From NCBI RefSeq assembly GCF_000392615.1, contig NZ_KB933398.1, forward strand, positions 315,729 through 379,728: DNA of 64,000 nucleotides, given 5' to 3'. This DNA is from Lysinibacillus sphaericus OT4b.31 (GTDB lineage: Bacteria > Bacillota > Bacilli > Bacillales_A > Planococcaceae). A program made the translations under genes and the position numbers. The stretch's first letter is position 1; each line of letters opens with the position of its first letter. Positions 14,542 to 22,275 of this stretch are shown one piece after another. Under the pieces are notes generated by a model. It did no database searches, was not told where the DNA came from, and saw only the letters and a list, made by a program, of their open reading frames with translations.

Positions 14542-14587
14542 GTCATAACTTAACAGTATTGACAACGTTTTGCCGATACGATAAGAT
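14542..14587 (+). promoter_or_regulatory. Promoter with upstream repeat, for the serine recombinase
   Basis: TTGACA (14559-14564), 17 bp, TAAGAT (14582-14587). Bases 14542-14564 nearly duplicate 14161-14184 with one base missing. Between this promoter and the gene, TTATCAAAA occurs twice (about 14602 and 14615) and could be recombinase or regulator sites. Confidence 0.7.
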
Positions 14588-14637
14588 AGCCTTATAAACG
14601 TTATCAAAACTTATTATCAAAAGTTAGGGGCGGTATA

Positions 14638-15213
14638 ATGGCTAAATACGGATATGCTCGAGTGTCAACCGTTGCACAAGAATTAGAGTCACAAATTCAG
14701 TCGCTAGAATCGGAAGGCTGTACGATTATCTATAAAGAGAAGTTCACAGGAGCTAAGACGGATAGACCGGTATTTAATGAAGTCATGGCGTTGTTAACGG
14801 AAGGTGATACGTTAGTAGTAACGAAACTAGACCGACTAGCCCGTAACACTAAAGAGGGTATCGATGTTGTCGAGGCGTTATTCGAGCGCGGTGTACGTGT
14901 TCATGTACTTAACGTAGGACTATTAGAGAATACGACAATGGGACGTTTCTTCCTTACTACGTTATTAGCTGTAGCTGAAATGGAACGCAATTTAATCATT
15001 GAACGAACTCAAGAAGGCAAAGCGATTGCTAAGCAGCGAGAGGACTTCCGAGAAGGTAGACCGAAGAAATTTGATAAGAAACACTTAGACAATGCAATGC
15101 AGCTATTGGAATCGAATAGTTATAAAGAAGTCGAAGCAAGGACGGGAATTTCAGTCGCTACATTAGCGCGTGAGAAACGTAAACGAAAAGAACAAGCGAT
15201 TATCAACGATTGA
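14638..15213 (+). CDS. Serine recombinase (resolvase/invertase family)
   Basis: The 191-residue protein is a small serine recombinase. The catalytic domain (1-125) has YARVST with nucleophile Ser10 and Arg8, TGAKTDRP, KLDRLARN and the E-helix region TTLLAVAEMERNLIIERTQEG. A C-terminal helix-turn-helix domain spans about 140-185 (AMQLLESNSYKEVEARTGISVATLAREK). The length is that of a resolvase or Hin-type invertase, not a large serine integrase. It could resolve multimers of the replicating element or invert a segment; no clear inverted crossover sites are seen. Having it beside a tyrosine integrase is unusual for so small an element. Confidence 0.9.
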   Translation: MAKYGYARVSTVAQELESQIQSLESEGCTIIYKEKFTGAKTDRPVFNEVMALLTEGDTLVVTKLDRLARNTKEGIDVVEALFERGVRVHVLNVGLLENTTMGRFFLTTLLAVAEMERNLIIERTQEGKAIAKQREDFREGRPKKFDKKHLDNAMQLLESNSYKEVEARTGISVATLAREKRKRKEQAIIND

Positions 15214-15238
15214 GCGAACGTGCTTGATCGTCATTTTT
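15206..15238 (+). terminator. Terminator overlapping the recombinase stop codon
   Basis: Eleven pairs between 15206-15216 and 15221-15231, three of them G-U, with loop AACG and a following run of six T residues. The stop codon (15211-15213) is inside the left arm. Confidence 0.75.
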
Positions 15239-15571
15239 TGCGTTGAAACTGCGTCACCCCAAAGCCCCTTATTCTGAGAGGCGTCATCTGGTCTTCGAGA
15301 ATTACAGACATCATTTTTAAAACAAGCCGACTTTTGCGCTGTCAGACGCATCGACATTCGCAAAATAAGGTGGTTGTGCGAGTGGTATCGTCTGAGAAAT
15401 GAGTTTCTTCTATTATATATATATGTATTAAAAGCCTGTTTTGCGTCAATGTTGCGTTGATCTTTTACTAACGATTTATAATTGTAGCATAACATGAAAT
15501 GCGGTAAAAAGACTATTCTCATGCGGTTTGTATGCGTGTATACTCCGAATTATGAATAGGAGGAGATACTA
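15214..15571. other. Intergenic region before the putative Xis gene
   Basis: About 350 bp without a supported gene. It contains an alternating TA tract (about 15410-15430) and a TATAAT at 15477-15482 that probably serves the gene at 15572, with TTGCGT (15452-15457) as a weak -35. GCGT/TGCG words are frequent, but no clear repeat emerges. Confidence 0.4.
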
Positions 15572-15877
15572 TTGCTAACACATAATTTAACACCAAGAGA
15601 AGTATTAGATATGATACCTTTAAAAGAACGCGCATTACAAATCTACGCGGAAATGATGTCCGAACGGATACCGACATTTGCTCCCAAGACGACGAAAGGT
15701 AGACGCTATTCAAGAAAAGAAGTTGAGGTATTACTTTATATTTTGCGACGTAAAGATAATGGTTTGACTATTGAAGCGGCGATGGATGAGGCGATGGATA
15801 TATTTTACGATACTACTGAGCGGGATAGAGTATTAGAAGAAGTAAAATCGCTAGTAAATAAGCTATTAGAGACGTAA
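15572..15877 (+). CDS. Putative excisionase/recombination directionality factor
   Basis: The TTG start at 15572 is chosen because AGGAGG lies about 7 bases upstream. The 101-residue protein has a MerR-like segment, GRRYSRKEVEVLLYILRRKDNGLTIEAAMDEAM split over about residues 42-75, resembling the winged DNA-binding fold of small excisionases and satellite regulators. It is the last gene before attR, at the opposite end from int. Location and fold suggest an Xis or an activator. The evidence is a motif and position only; a small phage regulator is equally possible. Confidence 0.6.
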   Translation: MLTHNLTPREVLDMIPLKERALQIYAEMMSERIPTFAPKTTKGRRYSRKEVEVLLYILRRKDNGLTIEAAMDEAMDIFYDTTERDRVLEEVKSLVNKLLET

Positions 15878-15964
15878 GTAAAATTACTTGTTATCGCTTT
15901 ACTTTCCGATAAGCATACCGTAAACTAGCAGTAATAGGAAAACGGTCGTTTACGCATATGGCGA

Positions 15965-15997
15965 TACAATGTCCGTTCAAATTAACGTATTAGCATG
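15965..15997 (+). repeat. Putative integrase arm-type site, right
   Basis: This copy shares TACAATGT, CAAATTA and TTAGCATG with 459-489 in the same orientation. It ends 25 bp before the attR repeat. In the circular form the two copies would flank the core, matching P and P' arm sites. Confidence 0.6.
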
Positions 15998-16021
15998 ACG
16001 GTGAAGGTAACGCACTCTTTT

Positions 16022-16083
16022 CACGACTCAAAATCGTGTTCCTTTGGAGTGTCGGTTCGACCCCGACCACCGGTATCAATTGA
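16022..16083 (+). repeat. attR, 62-bp direct repeat (tRNA-Leu 3' fragment)
   Basis: Identical to 338-399. It contains the tRNA-Leu anticodon arm through the 3' end but lacks the 5' half, so it is not a tRNA gene. It marks the right junction; the original chromosome continues at 16084. Confidence 0.93.
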
Positions 16084-16111
16084 ACAAATTAGTTCACTCG
16101 AGTAAAAATGA

Positions 16112-16157
16112 AAAACACCCACAGACGTTGAAATACAGCGTTTGTGGGTGTTTTTTT
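16112..16157 (+). terminator. Original terminator of the tRNA operon
   Basis: Sixteen pairs between 16112-16127 and 16139-16154 (one G-U), then T residues. It lies about 30 bases beyond attR, where the terminator of the tRNA-Leu gene would be before insertion. The element has separated it from the tRNAs. Confidence 0.85.
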
Positions 16158-16918
16158 GATTTAAAGAACAATAGGAAGTTAAATTATTTTAAACTTTTAG
16201 ATATGGAGTTAATTTAAATAATTTTGATAAGATTGCTCGACTACTTTAATCATACAAGTGAATTCATTTCATAAATAGTTTTTCTATATAGAAACAAGAT
16301 CATTTTGGTAGGAGCGTAAGGAGGCTACTCCAGCTGGAAAAGCAAGCGAACCGAGACTTTAGACTGAGCGAACCGATGGAATGGGCTCGGTGCTTGCCCG
16401 TGGAAAGCGTCCGCCTGTAGCGGAATATACCTATTTGATAGGAACAATTATTTATTTTCTTTAATCATATTCGCCTTTATTGAAATGAAAGTGAATTATG
16501 AAATTGACACAATTTGATAAAGATATTGAATAAAAACTTACAATGGAACATAATGGAATTACCCTGGTAATATGTCGAAAGCCGATAAATTCAAGTTGTA
16601 ATAAATGATTAAAACCGGCATTCCTTCATGTGGGAGACTTCAATTATTTAGATGGTCTTTTCATGTAAACACACATAATAAATAGATGGAATATTTTGAT
16701 AATATATAGTGTTAAAGGTCTAAGTAATGAACGAAGTAGTTACAAAAATCTTGGTTATTTAAGAATATTTTTCGTTAGTTTTATTCTTTGTACCATTATT
16801 TGCAGAACTTTATAAAACACTATATGTCAATAAGTCAGCAAGTCAATGTTAAGAACGAGCTTTTTTGGCAGTGAAAAGGTCGATTAATAATGAATAGTAC
16901 CTTATAGGGGGACGTTGG
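16158..16918. other. Intergenic region holding a dispersed GC-rich repeat
   Basis: No gene is supported. A GC-rich segment at about 16310-16432 ends with GGAAAGCGTCCGCC, which also ends the larger repeat at 36400-36520. The remainder is AT-rich. A ribosome site (AGGGGGACG) precedes the next gene at 16919. Confidence 0.6.
16310..16432 (+). repeat. Dispersed intergenic repeat, copy 1 (partial)
   Basis: GTAGGAGCGTAAGGAGG..., AGCAAGCGAACCGAGAC and the terminal GTGGAAAGCGTCCGCC resemble parts of the repeats at 36400-36520 and 43680-43920. Such GC-rich hairpin-forming blocks between genes are common in this group. It is the most degenerate of the three copies. Confidence 0.55.
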
Positions 16919-18130
16919 ATGGACATGGCTCGTAAATATGGTTTGTTAATAGGAGGATTTGGATTTTCTTATTTGGGAAATTGGATTTACCTTGTAGCAC
17001 TAAATTTATTTGTCTGGCATTTAACAGCATCACCAGCTGCAATGGCAGGGATTTTTATAGTTGGCCCTATTGCTAGGGTTTTAACGAGCTTTATTGCAGG
17101 CTCTATCATTGATCGCACGAATAAAAGGAAGATAATGATTTTAAGTGACATCGTACGAGGAAGTATCGTTTTTTTTCTACCATTTATGGAGTCAATTTGG
17201 CTAATTTATGCGTTGTTATTTTTAGCTAATATTGCGAGTAGTTTTTTTGGACCGAGTAGTACTTATTATATTACGAAATATGTTTCAATGGAGGATAAAC
17301 AACGCTTTAATGCATTGTTAGGTACGTTTAATTCAGGGTCATTCTTAGTTGGACCAGCATTAGCTGGCGTGCTGATTATGCTGTTTAATACCACGATAGC
17401 TATTTGGATCAATAGTTTCACATTTTTTGTTTGTGCTTTTGTCATTTATTCATTGCCTGATGTAGATGACACTGCAGAGACTTTGCAACAACGTGTTACT
17501 TGGCGCATGCTAAAAAGTGATTATTTAGCAGTAGTATTCTTTATACGGAAAAATGGTCTATTTTTGAAAATCTATTTGCTGTTCCAGTGTAGCCTAATGA
17601 TTGCATTTGCTCTTGATTCTCAGGAAGCAACATTCATTAAGAAGGATTTAGCTTTATCTGATGGCTTATATGGAACAATCGTAAGTATTGCGGGTGTAGG
17701 ATCTATTGTAGGTGGGATTGTGGCAGCAAGTTTCGCAAAGAAATGGTCGCTTCGCTCATATATTGCAGTGGGACTACTAATGACAATGGTATTTTATACT
17801 ACATTTTATGCTTCGACCACTAGTTGGATGGCAGTTGTAAGTTTTGTTGCATTAGGTTTCTTTATGGCATTTAGTAATGCGGGTTATGACACATTTTATC
17901 AGCAAAGTGTACCACCTGAATTGATGGGGCGCTTTGGAAGTGTCGCTAATATTTTTCAAAGTGTCTTACAGATTTTGTTTACTTTACTGTTAGGCCTGTT
18001 TGCACAATGCTTCAATCTACAAATGACTGCAATTGTCTTTGGTGTTTTTAGTATTTTATTGTCCGTGGCATTATTTTTTGTCCTGTACGCTAAAGCGGCT
18101 TCGCACAAATTAAAGGGGGAAGTACTATGA
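16919..18130 (+). CDS. MFS transporter, DHA3/EntS-like exporter
   Basis: The 403-residue integral membrane protein has about twelve hydrophobic segments. The loop between helices 2 and 3 carries the MFS signature (GSIIDRTNKRKIMILSDIVRG, split at about residues 61-81), and an FxxPSSTY segment near 100 is typical of the DHA3 branch that exports drugs and siderophores. The substrate cannot be read from sequence. A ribosome site (GGGGGACG) precedes the ATG. Its stop overlaps the next start (ATGA at 18127-18130), so a small zinc-ribbon protein is cotranslated. Confidence 0.88.
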   Translation: MDMARKYGLLIGGFGFSYLGNWIYLVALNLFVWHLTASPAAMAGIFIVGPIARVLTSFIAGSIIDRTNKRKIMILSDIVRGSIVFFLPFMESIWLIYALLFLANIASSFFGPSSTYYITKYVSMEDKQRFNALLGTFNSGSFLVGPALAGVLIMLFNTTIAIWINSFTFFVCAFVIYSLPDVDDTAETLQQRVTWRMLKSDYLAVVFFIRKNGLFLKIYLLFQCSLMIAFALDSQEATFIKKDLALSDGLYGTIVSIAGVGSIVGGIVAASFAKKWSLRSYIAVGLLMTMVFYTTFYASTTSWMAVVSFVALGFFMAFSNAGYDTFYQQSVPPELMGRFGSVANIFQSVLQILFTLLLGLFAQCFNLQMTAIVFGVFSILLSVALFFVLYAKAASHKLKGEVL

Positions 18131-18297
18131 TTAGTTACTCACTTCACTGCATTTTTTGTAAGCAAATTTTTGAAGTTGTTGAAGGAACAAAGAAATATAA
18201 TTTGTACAAACAAAATATGAAAGGGAAATTTTCCTGTGAAGATTGTGATTGCAAAATCGAATTACAGTCACGTAAAGGGTTGATGGGAAAACTATAA
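18127..18297 (+). CDS. Small zinc-ribbon protein coupled to the MFS gene
   Basis: The ATG overlaps the MFS stop by four bases. The 56 residues contain two cysteine pairs, CIFC (about 8-11) and CEDCDC (about 39-44), arranged as a four-Cys zinc ribbon, followed by a basic tail. The ATGA overlap and the Cys pattern argue for a real gene. Partner or metal-sensing role for the transporter is only inferred from coupling. Confidence 0.7.
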   Translation: MISYSLHCIFCKQIFEVVEGTKKYNLYKQNMKGKFSCEDCDCKIELQSRKGLMGKL

Positions 18298-18504
18298 ATT
18301 ACCGTGTATTTTTATGGTTCAAGCTCAAACGTTCTTTCTATAAATTGTGGCAAGACGTTATTAATGATTGCGCTAGTAGCAAATTCATGATGAAAGTAAT
18401 GCATAAATTTTCAAACTTATTAAGCAATACTTCCTTTAGGAAAGGGTGTTCTATAGAAGCTATAGCATTATTAAATTTGTGCTACAAAATATGGAAGAGT
18501 AATT

Positions 18505-18822
18505 AGATTCGAACTAAATAGTCAGTATCCAAAAAAAGCAGCAGAATTTTATGCTAAAGTGTTTAACTGGGAAATTGCTGAGCCTCATTGGGATTATTGG
18601 GCAGTTACAACAAGAAGGATGGCATTAATGGGGTATTGGTAAGGGACCACATGATTAACCTTATGGAACACGTATTCAAATTGAAGTTGATTCAATGGAT
18701 GATGCTATTTGAATGCTAATGGTGCTATAATAGTCCGAGATAAAATGGAATTAGATGATTTTTATCTTGCATACCTGGTTGATCCTACTGGACTGGGTTT
18801 AGGATTAATTCAAAAGAAATAA
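18505..18822 (+). pseudogene. VOC/glyoxalase-family pseudogene
   Basis: Translation of 18505-18625 gives QYPKKAAEFYAKVFNWEI and DYWAVTT, the opening of a glyoxalase/bleomycin-resistance (VOC) domain. Several stops and frame changes follow, and 18740-18822 resumes with LVDPTGLGLGLIQKK, the usual end of such domains. No continuous frame exists, so the gene is dead. Confidence 0.75.
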
Positions 18823-18861
18823 CTAGTGAAATCAAAAAATAGTAAATGCTTTGATAGAATG

Positions 18862-18889
18862 CCTCTACATATCTAGTAGAGGTTTTTTT
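18862..18889 (+). terminator. Terminator after the VOC pseudogene
   Basis: CCTCTAC (18862-18868) pairs with GTAGAGG (18876-18882), followed by seven T residues. Confidence 0.8.
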
Positions 18890-19109
18890 ATTTGTATAGC
18901 ACAAGTAAATATGTGAATTCAAATGTTTTTTTATAGGCGTAAAAGTAATGGAGAATGGGTAATGAAAACAAATAGATGAGGGGGATTTCAGTTAATCATC
19001 GAGGATGATAAAAGAGACAGTTATTTTTATGCGATTTTGAGGGAGTATATCTAATTACTGTTTTTGGTGAATAGGATAACAAGGATGAAAGAAAAATAGG
19101 GGGAATGAC

Positions 19110-20204
19110 ATGAATAAGATTAGTAAGATGCTGTGTGTGGCTGTGCTTTTTGTCTGGATATTACAAATTCAACCGGTTTATGCAGCTGCAAGCTTTACAG
19201 ACGTATCGTCGGACAATGTGTTAATAACAGAAATTGATTATTTAGTAGAGAAGGGAATTATCAAGGGATATCCTAATGGTATGTTTAAACCGAATGATTA
19301 TGTTACAAAGGCACAAGTTGCTGTAATGTTAACTCGTGCGCTGGGATTGAAGACAGCGAACGTAAAGAACCCAAGATACCAGGATGTACCAATGACACAT
19401 ACTTATTATAAAGAAATTGCGGCTACCCAAAATGCTGGGATTTTTGATTCAACCAAGAAGTTTAATCCAGGTGGTACTCTTTCTAGAGGGGAAATGGCGA
19501 TTGTTTTACAAAGGGCATTTAAACTAAAAGGTTCAAACTCGTATCATTTTACAGATGTTACAGAGAAGACAATTGGTTATAAGGAAATTTTAGCGGTTGC
19601 GAATAATAATATTACAAGGGGTTATCAAGACGGTTCATTTAAGCCAAATTTATCGCTAACACGTGCACATTTTTCAGCATTTATGGCACGTGCATTAACG
19701 CTTTCGAAAGTGAGTCTCTTAAAGGATCCTGCGTATGTATACACGTATGCATTTTATTCGCCTGATAAGGATATTAGGTATACATTAAATTACCAATATA
19801 GCCATAACGATAATAAAAACGACGTATGGACGGTTACCAATATGACCAACAAAGAGCCATTTAACGATGAACTGCTGTACGGCAATGAAACTGTTTATGG
19901 ACAAGCAATTGCTGCAGACTTTAGCAAGCATTATGATTTATTTATAGGATTACCTCTACGAATTGGTGTGATTGTACACGAACAGGATGATGGACCTGTA
20001 GGTGGTAACCGAATAACAGTGAAAATGACAGATGGGACGGTCCGTGCTGGCGGTGTTAACTATAAAAAGGTAGCTATTTTAGAAGAAAAATTTGTCTATA
20101 GTGATGTAGTGAAAACCTATTACTTTGTTGATGGTATCGGCTTAGTTAAGGAGCTTCATGGCGAGGAAGTTATTTATGAGTTACTAAAGCGTACGAAAAA
20201 TTAA
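19110..20204 (+). CDS. Secreted protein with three SLH domains
   Basis: The 364-residue product has a signal peptide (cleavage near VYAAA, residue 26) and three S-layer homology domains at about residues 28-75 (FTDVSSDN...GYPNGMFKPND), 88-140 and 148-195 (GYQDGSFKPN, LTRAHFSAFMARAL). SLH triplets bind pyruvylated secondary cell wall polymer. The C-terminal 160 residues are beta-rich with no recognised family. It is probably a wall-anchored surface protein. Ribosome site AGGGGGAA precedes the ATG. It is monocistronic with a bidirectional terminator at 20209-20241. Confidence 0.88.
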   Translation: MNKISKMLCVAVLFVWILQIQPVYAAASFTDVSSDNVLITEIDYLVEKGIIKGYPNGMFKPNDYVTKAQVAVMLTRALGLKTANVKNPRYQDVPMTHTYYKEIAATQNAGIFDSTKKFNPGGTLSRGEMAIVLQRAFKLKGSNSYHFTDVTEKTIGYKEILAVANNNITRGYQDGSFKPNLSLTRAHFSAFMARALTLSKVSLLKDPAYVYTYAFYSPDKDIRYTLNYQYSHNDNKNDVWTVTNMTNKEPFNDELLYGNETVYGQAIAADFSKHYDLFIGLPLRIGVIVHEQDDGPVGGNRITVKMTDGTVRAGGVNYKKVAILEEKFVYSDVVKTYYFVDGIGLVKELHGEEVIYELLKRTKN

Positions 20205-20208
20205 TACG

Positions 20209-20241
20209 AATAAGGATGCATTTATCCGCAGCATCCTTATT
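20209..20241. terminator. Bidirectional terminator between SLH and NAT genes
   Basis: Eleven perfect pairs, AATAAGGATGC (20209-20219) with GCATCCTTATT (20231-20241). The right arm reaches the stop codon of the minus-strand acetyltransferase. Confidence 0.85.
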
Positions 20242-20990
20242 TAGAAAAGTGAAATATGAAAATAACGTTTCAGTGCTTGCAACCACTCTTTGTCGCTATG
20301 TGTTGTATACGTTGTTAGGGATTGACCTTCGTATATTCGAAATTCATTGTTGAGCATTGTATGTCGGCCACGTGGGGTGCGAATCATCGCAATTTTATTA
20401 GCTTGTTTAGAAAGCCGTGGGGCAAATTGCGCATCGTTAGCATCATTGGTAAAGCAATAGAGTAAACGCCAATTATGTGAAGTTTGCTCATAAAACATCC
20501 AGCCATATGTTTCACTCCACTCAATTTTGTAAAGCTCATTGCCTTCACGATGCTGATGACCTGTAATTAAAGGAACTGGCTTACAGGGAGCTAGTGCACC
20601 TACACCAACGTCAGAAATATATTGTACACCGTCAAAAGTGACAATAAGTAGCTGATGCATAGGGACATCTTCAGAAGGTGTATCGGCTTCGATATTGCGC
20701 CAAAATTGTGCATAGCGATTTGTAACAGAAAAACCGAGTTCTCGCAGTAGCCAGCTGAATAGTATATTTAGCTCAAAGCAGTTGCCTCCGCGTTTATCAT
20801 CAATAATTTTATGAAAAAGATCGGGGATAGCGAAGGAGATACTATGTTTCAACGTTACATCTAAATTTTCATATGGAATTGTATGGAGATGGCATGTTTG
20901 CAAGAGCCCTAAAAGTTTAACTGATGGCTCTAAAGATCCTTGAAATTTTATATGTTGTAAATACTGCTGTATTTGTGAATTTATAAAAAT
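20241..20990 (-). CDS. Arylamine N-acetyltransferase, apparent AUU start
   Basis: The enzyme transfers acetyl from acetyl-CoA to arylamines or hydrazines. The Cys-His-Asp triad is visible: Cys in RGGNCFELN, His in PMHQLLIV and Asp in ISDVGVG. No ATG, GTG or TTG begins the full domain; an in-frame TTG at 20903 would remove 29 conserved-looking residues (FINSQIQQYLQHIKFQG and SLEPSVKLLGL). The frame is open to an ATT at 20988-20990 preceded by GGAAGTGAGG at proper spacing, so initiation at AUU, giving 249 residues, is my reading. That matches the family's usual length. A mutated ATG with weak expression is the alternative. Confidence 0.82.
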   Translation of the reverse strand: MFINSQIQQYLQHIKFQGSLEPSVKLLGLLQTCHLHTIPYENLDVTLKHSISFAIPDLFHKIIDDKRGGNCFELNILFSWLLRELGFSVTNRYAQFWRNIEADTPSEDVPMHQLLIVTFDGVQYISDVGVGALAPCKPVPLITGHQHREGNELYKIEWSETYGWMFYEQTSHNWRLLYCFTNDANDAQFAPRLSKQANKIAMIRTPRGRHTMLNNEFRIYEGQSLTTYTTHSDKEWLQALKRYFHISLF

Positions 20991-21168
20991 CGCCTCACTT
21001 CCTTACTATTTAACATAACCGAATTGCCAAAAGAATACACGCATAAAGATTGCTAGAGAAAATAATAGAAAAGTAAGTAGATAACTTGTAAAATTAATAT
21101 ATTAGCTACTAATTAGTAAATTATTTTCCATTTTAGTTAATAAAAATGATTGTAAGGTAGGTATATGG

Positions 21169-21894
21169 ATGATAAGCACAATGAAATGGATAGAAGTAAA
21201 TTCGTATGATGAAATGAGCACAGTGGCAGCAAATATTTTTACTGAGCAATTGAAAGTAAAGCCAGCAAGTATTTTAGGACTTGCTACTGGTGGCTCGCCA
21301 GTCGGGATGTATAAGGAATTAGTCAAACGACAACAAGCTGGAGATTTTTCTTTTAAAGATATCAAAACATTTAACCTAGATGAATATGTAGGTCTAGATC
21401 AATCTAGTCCAGCTAGTTACTGGACATTTATGCATGAGAATTTATTTAATCATGTGGATATTAACGAGGAAAATATTCATTTGCCAAATGGTAAAGTAGT
21501 GGATTTAGCGGCCGAATGTGTTGCCTATGATGCGCGTATAGCAGATGCTGGTGGAATTGATTTGCAGCTATTAGGTATTGGTGTCAATGGACATATTGGC
21601 TTTAATGAGCCTGGCACGCCGTTTGCATCATTAACGCATATTGTGGAATTAACAGCATCTACACGAACTGAAAATGCCATTTATTTTGATGATCCGGCCG
21701 ACGTACCGACACAAGCCATCACCATGGGTATTCAATCTATTATGAATGCCAAGGCAATTGTATTGATTGCATTTGGTGAGAAAAAGTTAGAGGCAATTGA
21801 AAAGTTACAAAGTGGTGTTGTGACGGAAGAATTCCCAGCTAGTCAGTTATTAAATCACCCGAATGTAACGGTTATTTATGGTGGTACAAAATAA
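21169..21894 (+). CDS. nagB: Glucosamine-6-phosphate deaminase
   Basis: The 241-residue cytosolic enzyme converts glucosamine-6-phosphate to fructose-6-phosphate and ammonia in amino-sugar catabolism. Family motifs are clear: LGLATGGSPVGMYKEL (about 42-57), FNLDEYVGL (about 68-76, catalytic Asp), LLGIGVNGHIGFNEPGTPF (catalytic His-Glu region, about 129-147) and SIMNAKAIVLIAFG. The ATG at 21169 follows AAGGTAGG; 21181 is a possible alternative. No nagA is adjacent, so it stands alone with its own terminator. Confidence 0.95.
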   Translation: MISTMKWIEVNSYDEMSTVAANIFTEQLKVKPASILGLATGGSPVGMYKELVKRQQAGDFSFKDIKTFNLDEYVGLDQSSPASYWTFMHENLFNHVDINEENIHLPNGKVVDLAAECVAYDARIADAGGIDLQLLGIGVNGHIGFNEPGTPFASLTHIVELTASTRTENAIYFDDPADVPTQAITMGIQSIMNAKAIVLIAFGEKKLEAIEKLQSGVVTEEFPASQLLNHPNVTVIYGGTK

Positions 21895-21903
21895 GAAAAA
21901 TAA

Positions 21904-21941
21904 GCGTAGACTTCATATAATTTGAAGTCTACGCATTTTTT
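21904..21941 (+). terminator. nagB terminator
   Basis: Twelve perfect pairs between 21904-21915 and 21923-21934, followed by ATTTTTTT. Confidence 0.85.
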
Positions 21942-22275
21942 TACTAGTCAATAAAACACCTGCTACAACGGTTAGTCCACCAAAAACCCCATAAAAGTGT
22001 CGCAAGCAGTAATAATGCAAATGGTGGTATTTTCATGATAAAAAACTCTTTTGACTTTTTTCAGTGATAGTAAGCTTAAATGGAGAACAACTTATAGCCT
22101 TTTACGTACACAGAATAAAAGTGATGCAGGATGACACAGGTCCTATGGCAATTGCGTCAAAGTCCAATGAAATAGTAAGAATACTACCATCAGTGATAGG
22201 CACTCATACTATGAATAATCAATGATGCAATGTTATACATATGCTAGAATAGAGGAAAGAATAGGAGGGGTTATT

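Larger units (their letters stand above)
338..16083. mobile_element. Integrated satellite-like element, about 15.7 kb
   Basis: The element is bounded by identical 62-bp att repeats, has a tyrosine integrase just inside the left end and a putative Xis just inside the right end. Between them are an XRE repressor with operators, a replication region, a subset of virion genes (scaffold, capsid, fibre, tape measure, TerS-like) and a serine recombinase. I see no portal, large terminase, head protease, connector, tail tube or sheath, baseplate, holin or endolysin. All recognisable genes are intact. A phage satellite borrowing the missing parts from a helper fits best; a reduced prophage remnant is the alternative. 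Confidence 0.85.

Noticed and set aside
14638-15213. Invertase flipping the tail fibre
   Set aside because: The recombinase is of a suitable class, but I found no inverted repeats flanking the fibre C-terminus and no alternative tip module.
16022-16075. Possible second tRNA-Leu gene
   Set aside because: Only the 3' portion from the anticodon stem is present; the 5' acceptor and D-arm are replaced by element sequence. It is the attR copy.
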